19,975 bases of DNA, taken from contig CAZAYP010000085.1 of the NCBI GenBank assembly GCA_964489425.1, forward strand, positions 1-19,975, read 5' to 3'. How positions within the stretch are numbered: the first letter of the stretch is position 1; each line of letters opens with the position of its first letter. Made by a program: the position numbers and the translations under genes. Shown here one piece after another: positions 1-6,187 of the stretch. Source of the DNA: CAZAYP01 sp964489425 [NCBI: uncultured Verrucomicrobiota bacterium] (GTDB lineage: Bacteria; Verrucomicrobiota; Kiritimatiellia; RZYC01). Below the pieces are notes generated by a model. It saw only the letters and a list, made by a program, of their open reading frames with translations. It searched no databases and had not been told where the DNA came from.

Positions 1-108
1 GGGGCCGGCCGCGGGGGCGGCCAGGGCGCGGGCCGCGGGGGGGGCGGCAAGGGCGGCTCCGTGCGTCGCGGCATGGGCGGCGGCCGCAATCGCAAAGGCA
101 ACTCATAA
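1..108 (+). CDS. C-terminal end of a Gly/Arg-rich protein (5' truncated)
   Basis: Frame 1 is open from the window edge to a TAA at 106-108 and encodes 35 residues that are mostly glycine, with scattered Arg, Lys and Gln. The tail has a basic cluster (VRRGMGGGRNRKGNS). Composition matches the Gly-rich low-complexity parts of the two genes just downstream, which belong to a DUF5320-like neighbourhood often found beside NifX/Mrp-type iron-molybdenum cofactor proteins. The folded part of the protein lies outside the window, so no function can be given. A ribosome-binding site for the next gene starts only a few bases after the stop, which suggests cotranscription. Low-complexity, GC-rich DNA can stay open by chance, so this is a moderate call. 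Confidence 0.5.
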   Translation, partial: GAGRGGGQGAGRGGGGKGGSVRRGMGGGRNRKGNS

Positions 109-124
109 CAGTCGGGAGGCAAAT

Positions 125-334
125 ATGCCGGCAGGTAATGGAACCGGCCCAACCGGACAAGGTCCGGGCACGGGCCAACGAGGCGGCGGTGGTGGGCCGG
201 GTCCCCATGGGGCCGGCCAGGGGGGCGAATGTGTTTGCCCGCAATGCGGGCGAACAACTCCCCATGTGGCGGGGCAACCTTGTACGTCGATCAAGTGCCC
301 GCAATGCGGTGCAAGCATGGTCAGAAAACAGTAA
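125..334 (+). CDS. Small Gly-rich protein with a C-terminal six-Cys zinc-ribbon-like motif
   Basis: A 69-residue protein preceded by a GGGAGG ribosome-binding site. The N-terminus (MPAGNGTGPTGQGPGTG) is a degenerate version of the MPGGDxTGPxGxGPxTGR signature that opens DUF5320-type proteins, including the next gene. Residues 20-34 are a glycine linker. The C-terminus carries C36-x-C38-xx-C41, then C53 and C58-xx-C61, with a His at 47. This spacing suits a rubredoxin-like or zinc-ribbon knuckle binding zinc or iron. The family is widespread in anaerobes beside NifX-like and Mrp/MinD-like genes, but I know of no assigned biochemical role. A metal-binding or cofactor-handling role is inference. 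It sits in a probable operon between two other Gly-rich genes. Confidence 0.75.
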   Translation: MPAGNGTGPTGQGPGTGQRGGGGGPGPHGAGQGGECVCPQCGRTTPHVAGQPCTSIKCPQCGASMVRKQ

Positions 335-357
335 CAACCAATAAAGGGAGGAGTGTC

Positions 358-717
358 ATGCCAGGTGGAGATCGAACAGGGCCAATGGGCATGGGCCCGA
401 TGACAGGCCGCGCGGCCGGATTCTGCGCGGGGGCCGGGGCGCCCGGCTACGCGAACGCGGGCTGGGGTCGCGGATGCGGGATGGGCTTTGGCCGTGGGGG
501 TGGCTTTGGCGGCGGCGGTCGCGGGTGGCGGCATCGTTTCTACGCCACCGGGGCGCCGGGCTGGATGCCCTACGGTCAGGGCGGTTATACGCCGCCGGCG
601 GCAGACCCCCAACAGGAAGTCACCGCCTTGCGACAACAGGCCGATTATTTTGCGAACGCCTTGGAGGATATACGCAAGCGGATCGGTGAATTGGAAGCCA
701 AGCCCGCGGATAAATAA
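358..717 (+). CDS. DUF5320-type Gly-rich protein with C-terminal coiled coil
   Basis: A 119-residue protein. I chose the ATG at 358 because it follows a good GGGAGG site and begins exactly at the family signature MPGGDRTGPMGMGPMTGR. The same frame stays open upstream to 229 but that part is not family-like. After the signature comes FCAG, then a long Gly/Trp/Arg-rich middle (about residues 22-65), a Pro/Tyr-rich hinge, and a C-terminal helix (about 82-115) with heptad-like leucines (LRQQADYFANALEDIRKRIGELE) that should form a coiled coil and drive oligomerisation. DUF5320 proteins are commonly encoded with NifX-like and Mrp-like cluster-binding proteins, as here, but their function is unknown. 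The short Cys motif seen in the preceding gene is absent. Confidence 0.85.
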   Translation: MPGGDRTGPMGMGPMTGRAAGFCAGAGAPGYANAGWGRGCGMGFGRGGGFGGGGRGWRHRFYATGAPGWMPYGQGGYTPPAADPQQEVTALRQQADYFANALEDIRKRIGELEAKPADK

Positions 718-744
718 CGCGGGACAAGGATGAAGCGGGAGCGG

Positions 745-768
745 CGGGTGGTCGGAGACGACCACCCG
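745..768 (+). other. Perfect 9-bp inverted repeat (possible attenuator or processing hairpin)
   Basis: CGGGTGGTC at 745-753 is exactly reverse-complementary to GACCACCCG at 760-768, with a six-base loop. It falls between the stop of the DUF5320-type gene (717) and the preferred start of the radical SAM gene (793). It is GC-rich and followed by C-rich rather than T-rich sequence, so it is not a classical intrinsic terminator. Attenuation or mRNA stability control is inference. Its presence also argues against starting the downstream gene at 730. Confidence 0.45.
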
Positions 769-792
769 TCCCCGCCCAAATCCCCTCTTCAG

Positions 793-1737
793 ATGTCAGA
801 CTATCGCCATCTTTTTGGCCCGGTTCCTTCGCGGCGTCTTGGTCGTTCGTTGGGCGTGGACCTAACCCCCCACAAGACCTGCACGTTAGACTGTCGGTTT
901 TGCCAGTTGGGGCCCACCACGAATCTCGCCCTACAGCGCAAGGATTACGTGCCCGTCGCCGAGGTCGAGGCCGAACTGCTTCACTGGCGCGACCAGGGCG
1001 GCCAGGCGGATTGGATCACATTGTCGGGGTCGGGGGAACCCACCCTGCATGCGCACTTCGGCCGCATCTTGGAATTCATCAAGCGGCGCATGCCGTTCCC
1101 GGCGGCCTTGTTGTCCAATGGAACCTTGTTTTATCGGCCCGCGGTCCGCCGCGCGGCGTTGGCGGCCCGCTTGGTGAAAGTGACCCTCAGCGCCTGGGAC
1201 GCGACATCCTTCCGCGATATTCATCAGCCCAATCCGTCATTGTGTTTCTCTCGCCAAGTCGAAGGATTGCGCAAGTTTCGCGCGATGTATTCCGGCGCTC
1301 TGTGGGTGGAAGTATTCTTGATAGCCGGCCGCAACGATGCGGATTGGCAAATCGAAAAAATAGCCGCACTCGCCCAAACCCTGACCCCTGACGCGGTACA
1401 TCTAAACACGGCCGTGCGCCCGCCCGCGGACCGCTCGATTAAGCCGGTTTCGCGCGAACGCTTGGAAGAAGTTGCCGGCTTGTTCGCCCCGCGCGCCACG
1501 GTGATTGCGGAATTTCCTCTCGGACATGCGCCGGATTTCGAGGTCAACGAAACCCGCATTCTGGACATGCTGCGCCGGAGGCCTTGTACGGCCCGGCAAG
1601 TCGCTGAGGTTTTCGGCCTGCATTTGAACGAAGTCGCCAAATACATTGGAGACCTTGTGCGGCAAGGTAACATAGAAGCCGCCGATACTCTGGATGAACA
1701 TTACTATAAGGCCAGCCATCCCGGCCCGATCAGTTGA
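793..1737 (+). CDS. Radical SAM protein, COG0731-like, with C-terminal winged-helix region
   Basis: A 314-residue protein. The N-terminus (MSDYRHLFGPVPSRRLGRSLGVD) is typical of a COG0731-type radical SAM family. The cluster motif C30-xxx-C34-xx-C37 binds the [4Fe-4S] that cleaves S-adenosylmethionine to a 5'-deoxyadenosyl radical. SGSGEPTLH serves as the GGE-like SAM-binding motif. The last 65 or so residues (NETRILDMLRRRPCTARQVAEVF) look like a winged helix, probably for substrate or nucleic-acid recognition. The frame is open from an ATG at 730, but that 21-residue extension is unlike the family and covers a hairpin, so 793 is preferred even though no ribosome-binding site is obvious. The substrate is unknown. 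COG0731 includes the wyosine tRNA enzyme TYW1, but this shorter bacterial group lacks a firm role. Confidence 0.88.
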   Translation: MSDYRHLFGPVPSRRLGRSLGVDLTPHKTCTLDCRFCQLGPTTNLALQRKDYVPVAEVEAELLHWRDQGGQADWITLSGSGEPTLHAHFGRILEFIKRRMPFPAALLSNGTLFYRPAVRRAALAARLVKVTLSAWDATSFRDIHQPNPSLCFSRQVEGLRKFRAMYSGALWVEVFLIAGRNDADWQIEKIAALAQTLTPDAVHLNTAVRPPADRSIKPVSRERLEEVAGLFAPRATVIAEFPLGHAPDFEVNETRILDMLRRRPCTARQVAEVFGLHLNEVAKYIGDLVRQGNIEAADTLDEHYYKASHPGPIS

Positions 1738-1757
1738 GAGGAAAGGAGGATCCAGCT

Positions 1758-2963
1758 ATGCCCCACAAAGACCCGCGCTCCCCCCGCAAACCACGAACCA
1801 AGCCCTGTGACCCGCTAACACCGTACGGCAACCGGCCCATGGTGACGCCCATCGTCAATGCCGTCAATTATGAGTATCTCGATTTCGAGGTGCTGCGCAA
1901 AATCACCGATGGCGAAGTTGACGGCTACACGTACCATCGCGATGACAACCCCACGGTCCGCGCCGTCGAAACCCGCCTGGCGCACATGGAAAATGCCGTT
2001 GACTGCGTGGTCTGCACCACGGGCATGGCGGCTTGCACCATGGTTTATCTGACCTACTTGCGCGCGGGCGGCCACTTGCTGCTTTTTCATGACATCTATG
2101 GCGCGCATTACAAGGTGGCGCTCATTCTTGAACGTCTGGGTGTACAGGTTACCTGGCTCGATGCCGCGGACTGGAAGCATTTGGATCGCCACATCCAGCC
2201 CAACACGCAGATGATTTTCCTAGAAACCCCCAGCAATCCCCTGTGCAAGGTGATTGATATCGCTTTTGTGCGGAGACTGACCGAGCGGGTCGGCGCCATG
2301 GTCGTGGTGGACAACACGTTTGCCACGCCGTATCACCAGCATCCGCTTGAACTGGGGGCCGACCTGGTCATCCACAGCGCCACCAAGGCCCTGGGCGGCC
2401 ATAACGACCTGATGGCCGGCGCCATCGCGGGATCCGCGGAACATTACGACAAACTTTGGTTCACGCGCCAGGCCATCGGGGCCACCTTGGATGCCTATTC
2501 GGCTTCCTTGCTGGAGCGCGGCCTGAAGACATTTGATTTGCGCGCGGAGCGGATGGCGACCAACGCCATGGCCGTGGCCACCCGCCTGCTGAAATGCCCG
2601 GGCGTGTCCCATGTCCGCTATCCCGGCCTGCCCGACAGCCCGGACCACGATGTGGCCATGCGCCAGATGCAGCGTGGCTTCGGTGGCATGTTGGCGTTTG
2701 ACGTCGGCCATACCCAGGAGGATGCCAAGCACTTTATCTCGGCACTCAAGGTAATTTACCACGCGGTCAGCCTGGGCTCCACCGAGTCGCTGATTTGCAT
2801 CCCGTTTCTCACCACCATGCTGTACATGCCCTCGGAACGGCGCACTGGTTTTGGCGTCAACCCTAACACCGTGCGCCTGTCGATCGGCATCGAACCATTG
2901 GCCGAATTGATCGAGGATATTGATCAAGCCCTTGAACAAATTAAAACAAAACCGATCGCATAA
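1758..2963 (+). CDS. PLP-dependent Cys/Met-metabolism (trans-sulfuration) enzyme
   Basis: A 401-residue enzyme of the cystathionine gamma-lyase/synthase, methionine gamma-lyase and O-acylhomoserine sulfhydrylase family, near the usual length. The start has a strong AAAGGAGG site eight bases upstream. Family marks are YTYHRDDNPTVRAVE near residue 60, the TTGMAA phosphate-binding turn, ETPSNP, VVDNTFATP, and the SATKALGGH motif with the PLP lysine at about K210. A conserved SLGSTESLI stretch follows near residue 340. The family acts in the cytosol on sulfur amino acids and may release H2S, methanethiol or a persulfide. Exact substrate cannot be read from sequence. The next gene is a NifU-like scaffold, which suggests sulfur supply for cluster assembly (inference); plain cystathionine or methionine metabolism is the alternative. 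Confidence 0.92.
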   Translation: MPHKDPRSPRKPRTKPCDPLTPYGNRPMVTPIVNAVNYEYLDFEVLRKITDGEVDGYTYHRDDNPTVRAVETRLAHMENAVDCVVCTTGMAACTMVYLTYLRAGGHLLLFHDIYGAHYKVALILERLGVQVTWLDAADWKHLDRHIQPNTQMIFLETPSNPLCKVIDIAFVRRLTERVGAMVVVDNTFATPYHQHPLELGADLVIHSATKALGGHNDLMAGAIAGSAEHYDKLWFTRQAIGATLDAYSASLLERGLKTFDLRAERMATNAMAVATRLLKCPGVSHVRYPGLPDSPDHDVAMRQMQRGFGGMLAFDVGHTQEDAKHFISALKVIYHAVSLGSTESLICIPFLTTMLYMPSERRTGFGVNPNTVRLSIGIEPLAELIEDIDQALEQIKTKPIA

Positions 2964-2996
2964 GTTGACCGATTCGGCATCAACCAAGGAGACTCA

Positions 2997-3359
2997 ATGT
3001 TTTTTGGACGCTTGGACCACCCCACCACCTCGGCCACCATCCAGGGGTTATGCGGGGATGAGATGACGTTTGATCTCGCGATTCGCAAGGGTATCATCGA
3101 GGAAGTCCGCTATTTTACGGATGGTTGCGCGCACACTAAAATGTGCGGCGTGGCCGTTGCCCGGCGCGCGCAGGGCGCCACGGTTATGGACGCGCTCGGT
3201 ATCAACCCGCGCGAAATCATAGCCACCCAGGAGTACCTGCCTGAGGAGGGCAAGCATTGCGCCATCCTGGCGGTCACGACGCTCTACCGCGCCATCGCAG
3301 CCTATTTGCTGGCCCCCGCCATCAGCGGTATGACGGACCATCAAAAGGAGAACAAGTGA
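2997..3359 (+). CDS. NifU/IscU-like iron-sulfur cluster scaffold
   Basis: A 120-residue protein with an AAGGAG site just upstream. It carries the three-Cys arrangement of NifU_N/IscU: C19 in LCGDEM with the conserved Asp21, C44 in TDGCAHTKMCG, and H87-C88 in EGKHCAIL. It has an additional cysteine at position 50, near the second ligand, which is unusual for IscU. It is single-domain: the ferredoxin and C-terminal domains of full NifU are absent. Family members assemble transient [2Fe-2S] or [4Fe-4S] clusters from iron and persulfide sulfur. No NifS/IscS-type desulfurase is next to it; the flanking genes are a trans-sulfuration-family PLP enzyme and a DsrE-like protein. Its stop overlaps the GTG start of the next gene (GTGA), so the two are translationally coupled. 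Confidence 0.87.
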   Translation: MFFGRLDHPTTSATIQGLCGDEMTFDLAIRKGIIEEVRYFTDGCAHTKMCGVAVARRAQGATVMDALGINPREIIATQEYLPEEGKHCAILAVTTLYRAIAAYLLAPAISGMTDHQKENK

Positions 3360-3712
3360 ACATACTCATCGTCTTCAACCGGCCACCTTACGACAGTACG
3401 GACGTGACTTGGAACGGATTGCGACTGGCCGGCCAGCTTCTGCAAAAAGGGCAGGCGCTGCGGTTGTTCTTAATGAACGATGCCGTGGATTTGGCGCGCG
3501 AAAGTTGCCGCAAACCGGACGGCTACGACCAGGACCTGGTGGCCATGCTCAAAGAACTGATCGTCAAGGGCGTGTCTGTGAAAGTCTGTGGCACTTGCAT
3601 GGCGCGCTGCGGGCTCCACAAAAACGAGCCGTATTATGCCGGCGCCCAGAAGGCCACCATGGCCGAATTGGCCGAGTGGGTTATGACCAGCGACAAGGTG
3701 ATTTCGTTCTGA
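3356..3712 (+). CDS. DsrE/DsrF-like sulfur-relay family protein
   Basis: A 118-residue protein. The GTG start at 3356 is preferred over upstream ATGs because it has an AAAAGGAG site and gives the family N-terminus MNILIVFNRPPYDSTDVTWNGL. The small alpha/beta domain keeps the LFLMNDAV strand-turn and a KVCGTCMARCG loop with C78, C81 and C85. In DsrE/TusD relatives a cysteine in this area accepts persulfide sulfur. A sulfur-carrier role here is supported by the position between a NifU-like scaffold and two MinD/ferredoxin ATPases. Three clustered cysteines could instead bind a metal. It overlaps its upstream neighbour by four bases and its stop runs into the next ATG (TGATG), so it belongs to a coupled block. 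Confidence 0.85.
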   Translation: MNILIVFNRPPYDSTDVTWNGLRLAGQLLQKGQALRLFLMNDAVDLARESCRKPDGYDQDLVAMLKELIVKGVSVKVCGTCMARCGLHKNEPYYAGAQKATMAELAEWVMTSDKVISF

Positions 3713-4581
3713 TGGGCATGGAGTTCAAACTGGCCATCGCCAGCGGCAAAGGCGGCACAGGCAAGACCACTGTGGCGGTGAGTCTGGCGCTCATTCTGGC
3801 CGAACAGGGCCATGCCGTGCATTATCTCGATTGCGACGTGGAAGAACCGAACGGCCATATTTTCCTGAACCCGGCGATCGCGCAGTCCGAACCCGCCGGC
3901 ATCCCGGTGCCGGTGATTGACAAGCAGAAATGCACGGCTTGCGGCCAGTGCGCCCGTATATGCGCCTACAACGCCATTGCCGTGCTGAAAACAGCCCTGG
4001 TCTTCCCCGAGTTGTGTCACGGCTGCGGTGGCTGTGCGCTGGTGTGCCCCGCCGGCGCCATCCGCGAGCAATCCCGCGCCATTGGCGTGGTGGAACAAGG
4101 CGTCGCCGGCCGGATCGGCTTCACGCAGGGCCGGCTGAACGTAGGCGAACCAATGGCGCCCCCGCTGATCCGCGCCGTGAAAAAAGCGCGCCCGGCCGGC
4201 GGCCTGGCAATCCTGGATGCCCCGCCCGGCACCTCCTGCCCGGTGGTTACGACTATCCGAGACGCCGATTATGTCGTCCTGGTCACCGAGCCGACCCCGT
4301 TTGGCTTGAACGACCTGCGCCTGGCCGTGGCTGTGGCGCGCCAATTGGGACGGCGCTGCGGCGTGGTCATCAATCGGTCCGGCATGGGTGATGATGCCGT
4401 ACGTTCCTGGTGTGCTTCCGAACAACTGGCGGTGCTGGCCGAGGTCCCGGACAACCGCGCCGTAGCCGAGGCCTATTCGCGCGGCGAGTTGCTGGCGCAA
4501 ACCGAGTCCGCTTTCCGCGCCGCGCTGCTGAAACTGGCGGCAGCCATCAGCCCGGAGCTCGCATCAAGGACCAACGTATGA
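3712..4581 (+). CDS. MinD-superfamily P-loop ATPase with inserted 2x[4Fe-4S] ferredoxin (first copy)
   Basis: A 289-residue cytosolic ATPase. The deviant Walker A SGKGGTGKTT has both signature lysines (K13 and K18), as in MinD/ParA/NifH-type dimeric ATPases. LDCDVEEPN follows. A bacterial ferredoxin insert spans about residues 70-118, with C74/C77/C80/C84 and C102/C105/C108/C112 forming two four-Cys clusters. The fold then resumes with LDAPPGTSCPV and VLVTEPTPFGLNDL. Such proteins are usually encoded as pairs, as here, often near NifX-like genes, and are thought to couple ATP hydrolysis to electron or cluster transfer, though the clients are mostly unknown. The ATG at 3712 overlaps the previous stop; a second ATG at 3718 is possible. 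Its stop overlaps the partner's ATG. Confidence 0.93.
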   Translation: MGMEFKLAIASGKGGTGKTTVAVSLALILAEQGHAVHYLDCDVEEPNGHIFLNPAIAQSEPAGIPVPVIDKQKCTACGQCARICAYNAIAVLKTALVFPELCHGCGGCALVCPAGAIREQSRAIGVVEQGVAGRIGFTQGRLNVGEPMAPPLIRAVKKARPAGGLAILDAPPGTSCPVVTTIRDADYVVLVTEPTPFGLNDLRLAVAVARQLGRRCGVVINRSGMGDDAVRSWCASEQLAVLAEVPDNRAVAEAYSRGELLAQTESAFRAALLKLAAAISPELASRTNV

Positions 4582-5474
4582 AAGAACTGGTCATCATCAG
4601 CGGCAAAGGCGGCACGGGTAAAACCAGCGTGACGGCTGCCTTTGCCGCCCTGGCCGGCCGGGCCGTGCTGGCCGATTGCGACGTGGACGCGGCTGACCTG
4701 CACCTGCTGCTGCAGCCTCATATTCGGCAGCGCGAAACCTTCCAAGCTGGCCACGTAGCCATCATCCGCCCGGCCGATTGCACAGGCTGCGGTGCGTGCC
4801 AGGCGCATTGCCGGTTTGACGCTGTGCGGCCCGACCCGGATATCACCGGGCGGCGGGTGTTCCAGGTGGATCCCTTGGCCTGCGAAGGGTGTGGCGTATG
4901 TATGACCATGTGCCCAGTCAAAGCCATTGATTTTCCAGAACGATTAAGCGGCGAATGGTATGTCTCGGATACGCGCTACGGGCCGATGGTCCATGCCCGG
5001 CTGAATCCCGGGAGCGAAAACTCCGGCAAACTGGTGGCCCGGGTGCGCGAAGAAGCGCGCCGCCTTGCCCATGACCAGGCCTTGGACCTGGTGCTGATTG
5101 ACGGCCCCCCGGGTATCGGGTGCCCGGTGATTGCAGCTCTCACCGGCGCCAGCCTGGTGCTGGTGGTGACGGAGCCAACCCGGTCCGGTGAGCACGACTT
5201 GGCGCGCGTGCTCGATTTGACACGGCACTTCAAAATATCGGCCATGGTCTGCGTGAACAAGTGGGACATCAATCCGGACCAGGCCGCGGAAATCGAGCGC
5301 CGCGCCGTCCAGGCCGGCGCGAGCATCGCGGGCCGCATCCGCTACGACCGCGGCGTCACCGCCGCCCAACTGGCTGGGAAAAGCTTCGTTGAACTGGATC
5401 CGGCTGGCGCCGCCGCGGACCTTAAGACGGTTTGGCACAACGCGCATCAGTTCTTGATAGGACCTTTGGCATGA
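4578..5474 (+). CDS. MinD-superfamily P-loop ATPase with inserted 2x[4Fe-4S] ferredoxin (second copy)
   Basis: A 298-residue partner of the preceding ATPase, starting in an ATGA overlap. SGKGGTGKTS provides K10 and K15, followed by LADCDVDAADL. The inserted ferredoxin has C68/C71/C74/C78 and C102/C105/C108/C112 with the CPVKAI ending. After it come the WYVSDTRYGPMVHARLNPGSENSGKLV segment, typical of this subfamily, then IDGPPGIGCPVIAALTGA and VVTEPTRSGEHDL. The two copies differ enough to suggest old duplication and a heterodimer rather than a recent tandem repeat. The role is probably nucleotide-gated electron delivery or cluster insertion; the actual target is unknown. Its stop overlaps the start of the decarboxylase gene. 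Confidence 0.93.
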   Translation: MKELVIISGKGGTGKTSVTAAFAALAGRAVLADCDVDAADLHLLLQPHIRQRETFQAGHVAIIRPADCTGCGACQAHCRFDAVRPDPDITGRRVFQVDPLACEGCGVCMTMCPVKAIDFPERLSGEWYVSDTRYGPMVHARLNPGSENSGKLVARVREEARRLAHDQALDLVLIDGPPGIGCPVIAALTGASLVLVVTEPTRSGEHDLARVLDLTRHFKISAMVCVNKWDINPDQAAEIERRAVQAGASIAGRIRYDRGVTAAQLAGKSFVELDPAGAAADLKTVWHNAHQFLIGPLA

Positions 5475-6187
5475 AAATCCGGAGCGAAGTTGGTCCATTT
5501 TTAGGGGCCGTAGCGGCAGTCGGCGGCGGCGCGCTGGTGATGCTCTTTGTCACGGGGGTCTGGTCTCGGTCCAGCGTCACGGGATGCCTGATCATCATAG
5601 GTCTGCTGAGTGGATATTTTCTGTACTTCTTCCGTGATCCCGAGCGCCATCCGCCCCGGGATGCCAATGCCTTGGTGGCTGGAGCTGACGGGGTGATAGC
5701 CTCCGTCGGGCCGGTGACGGAGACCGCACACCTGAACGCGCCGTGTGTTCGGATCAGTATTTTTCTCAGTTTGTTGGACGTGCATGTCAATCGCGCGCCG
5801 ATGGCCGGACAGGCCCGGTTCCTTGGCTATTTCCCCGGTCGGCGGCTGTTTACGTTTCAAGAGAAATCCTCCGAACTGAACCAGCACAACAAGATTTTGA
5901 TAGACGGTTTGCAAACGCGTTGTCTTATCTGCCAAATCGTGGGCCCGGTTTGCCGCCGGGTTGTATATTGGCCGGCGCATGATCGCCCCGTGCCGGTGGC
6001 GATGGGGGAGCGCATTGGTATGATGAAATTCGGATCGCGGTTGGACATGTATTTCCCGTTCGACGATATTGAAGTTACAATTCAATCCGGCGACCGGGTG
6101 CGGGCCGGTGAAACCGTGGTAGCGCGCTTAAATCCCCGGCGGACAGCAAAAGAAACGGCAACAGCTAATATGAAAGGCATAGCATGA
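5471..6187 (+). CDS. psd: Phosphatidylserine decarboxylase, short pyruvoyl type
   Basis: A 238-residue membrane-associated proenzyme. Two hydrophobic N-terminal segments (about residues 8-28 and 36-52) are followed by the YFFRDPERHPP motif, ADGVIASVG, SIFLSLLDVHVNRAP, and the self-cleavage motif KFGSRLD with Gly188-Ser189. Cleavage there turns the serine into the pyruvoyl cofactor of the small alpha chain. The enzyme converts phosphatidylserine to phosphatidylethanolamine. FGSR rather than LGST is normal for this short class. No phosphatidylserine synthase gene is seen next to it, so its place between the MinD/ferredoxin pair and a flavoprotein, with ATGA overlaps on both sides, is unexpected. 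Activity on a different serine-bearing substrate cannot be excluded. Confidence 0.93.
   Translation: MKIRSEVGPFLGAVAAVGGGALVMLFVTGVWSRSSVTGCLIIIGLLSGYFLYFFRDPERHPPRDANALVAGADGVIASVGPVTETAHLNAPCVRISIFLSLLDVHVNRAPMAGQARFLGYFPGRRLFTFQEKSSELNQHNKILIDGLQTRCLICQIVGPVCRRVVYWPAHDRPVPVAMGERIGMMKFGSRLDMYFPFDDIEVTIQSGDRVRAGETVVARLNPRRTAKETATANMKGIA

Noticed and set aside
1-108. Possible repeat array in the GC-rich first 100 bases
   Set aside because: Repetition is only at the level of glycine codons; there is no regular unit length or spacer as in CRISPR or tandem arrays.
229-357. N-terminal extension of the DUF5320-type gene
   Set aside because: The family signature begins exactly at 358 with a good ribosome-binding site; upstream codons overlap the zinc-knuckle gene in another frame.
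730-792. N-terminal extension of the radical SAM gene from an ATG at 730
   Set aside because: The 21 extra residues do not match the family start, the codons cover a perfect hairpin, and the ATG directly abuts its only purine-rich stretch.
2220-2987. Minus-strand open frame of 255 codons
   Set aside because: It is antisense to the PLP enzyme and shows only shadow composition.
3634-4500. Minus-strand open frame of 288 codons
   Set aside because: It is antisense to the first MinD/ferredoxin ATPase, whose Walker A and eight cluster cysteines are unmistakable; the reverse translation shows no recognisable domain.
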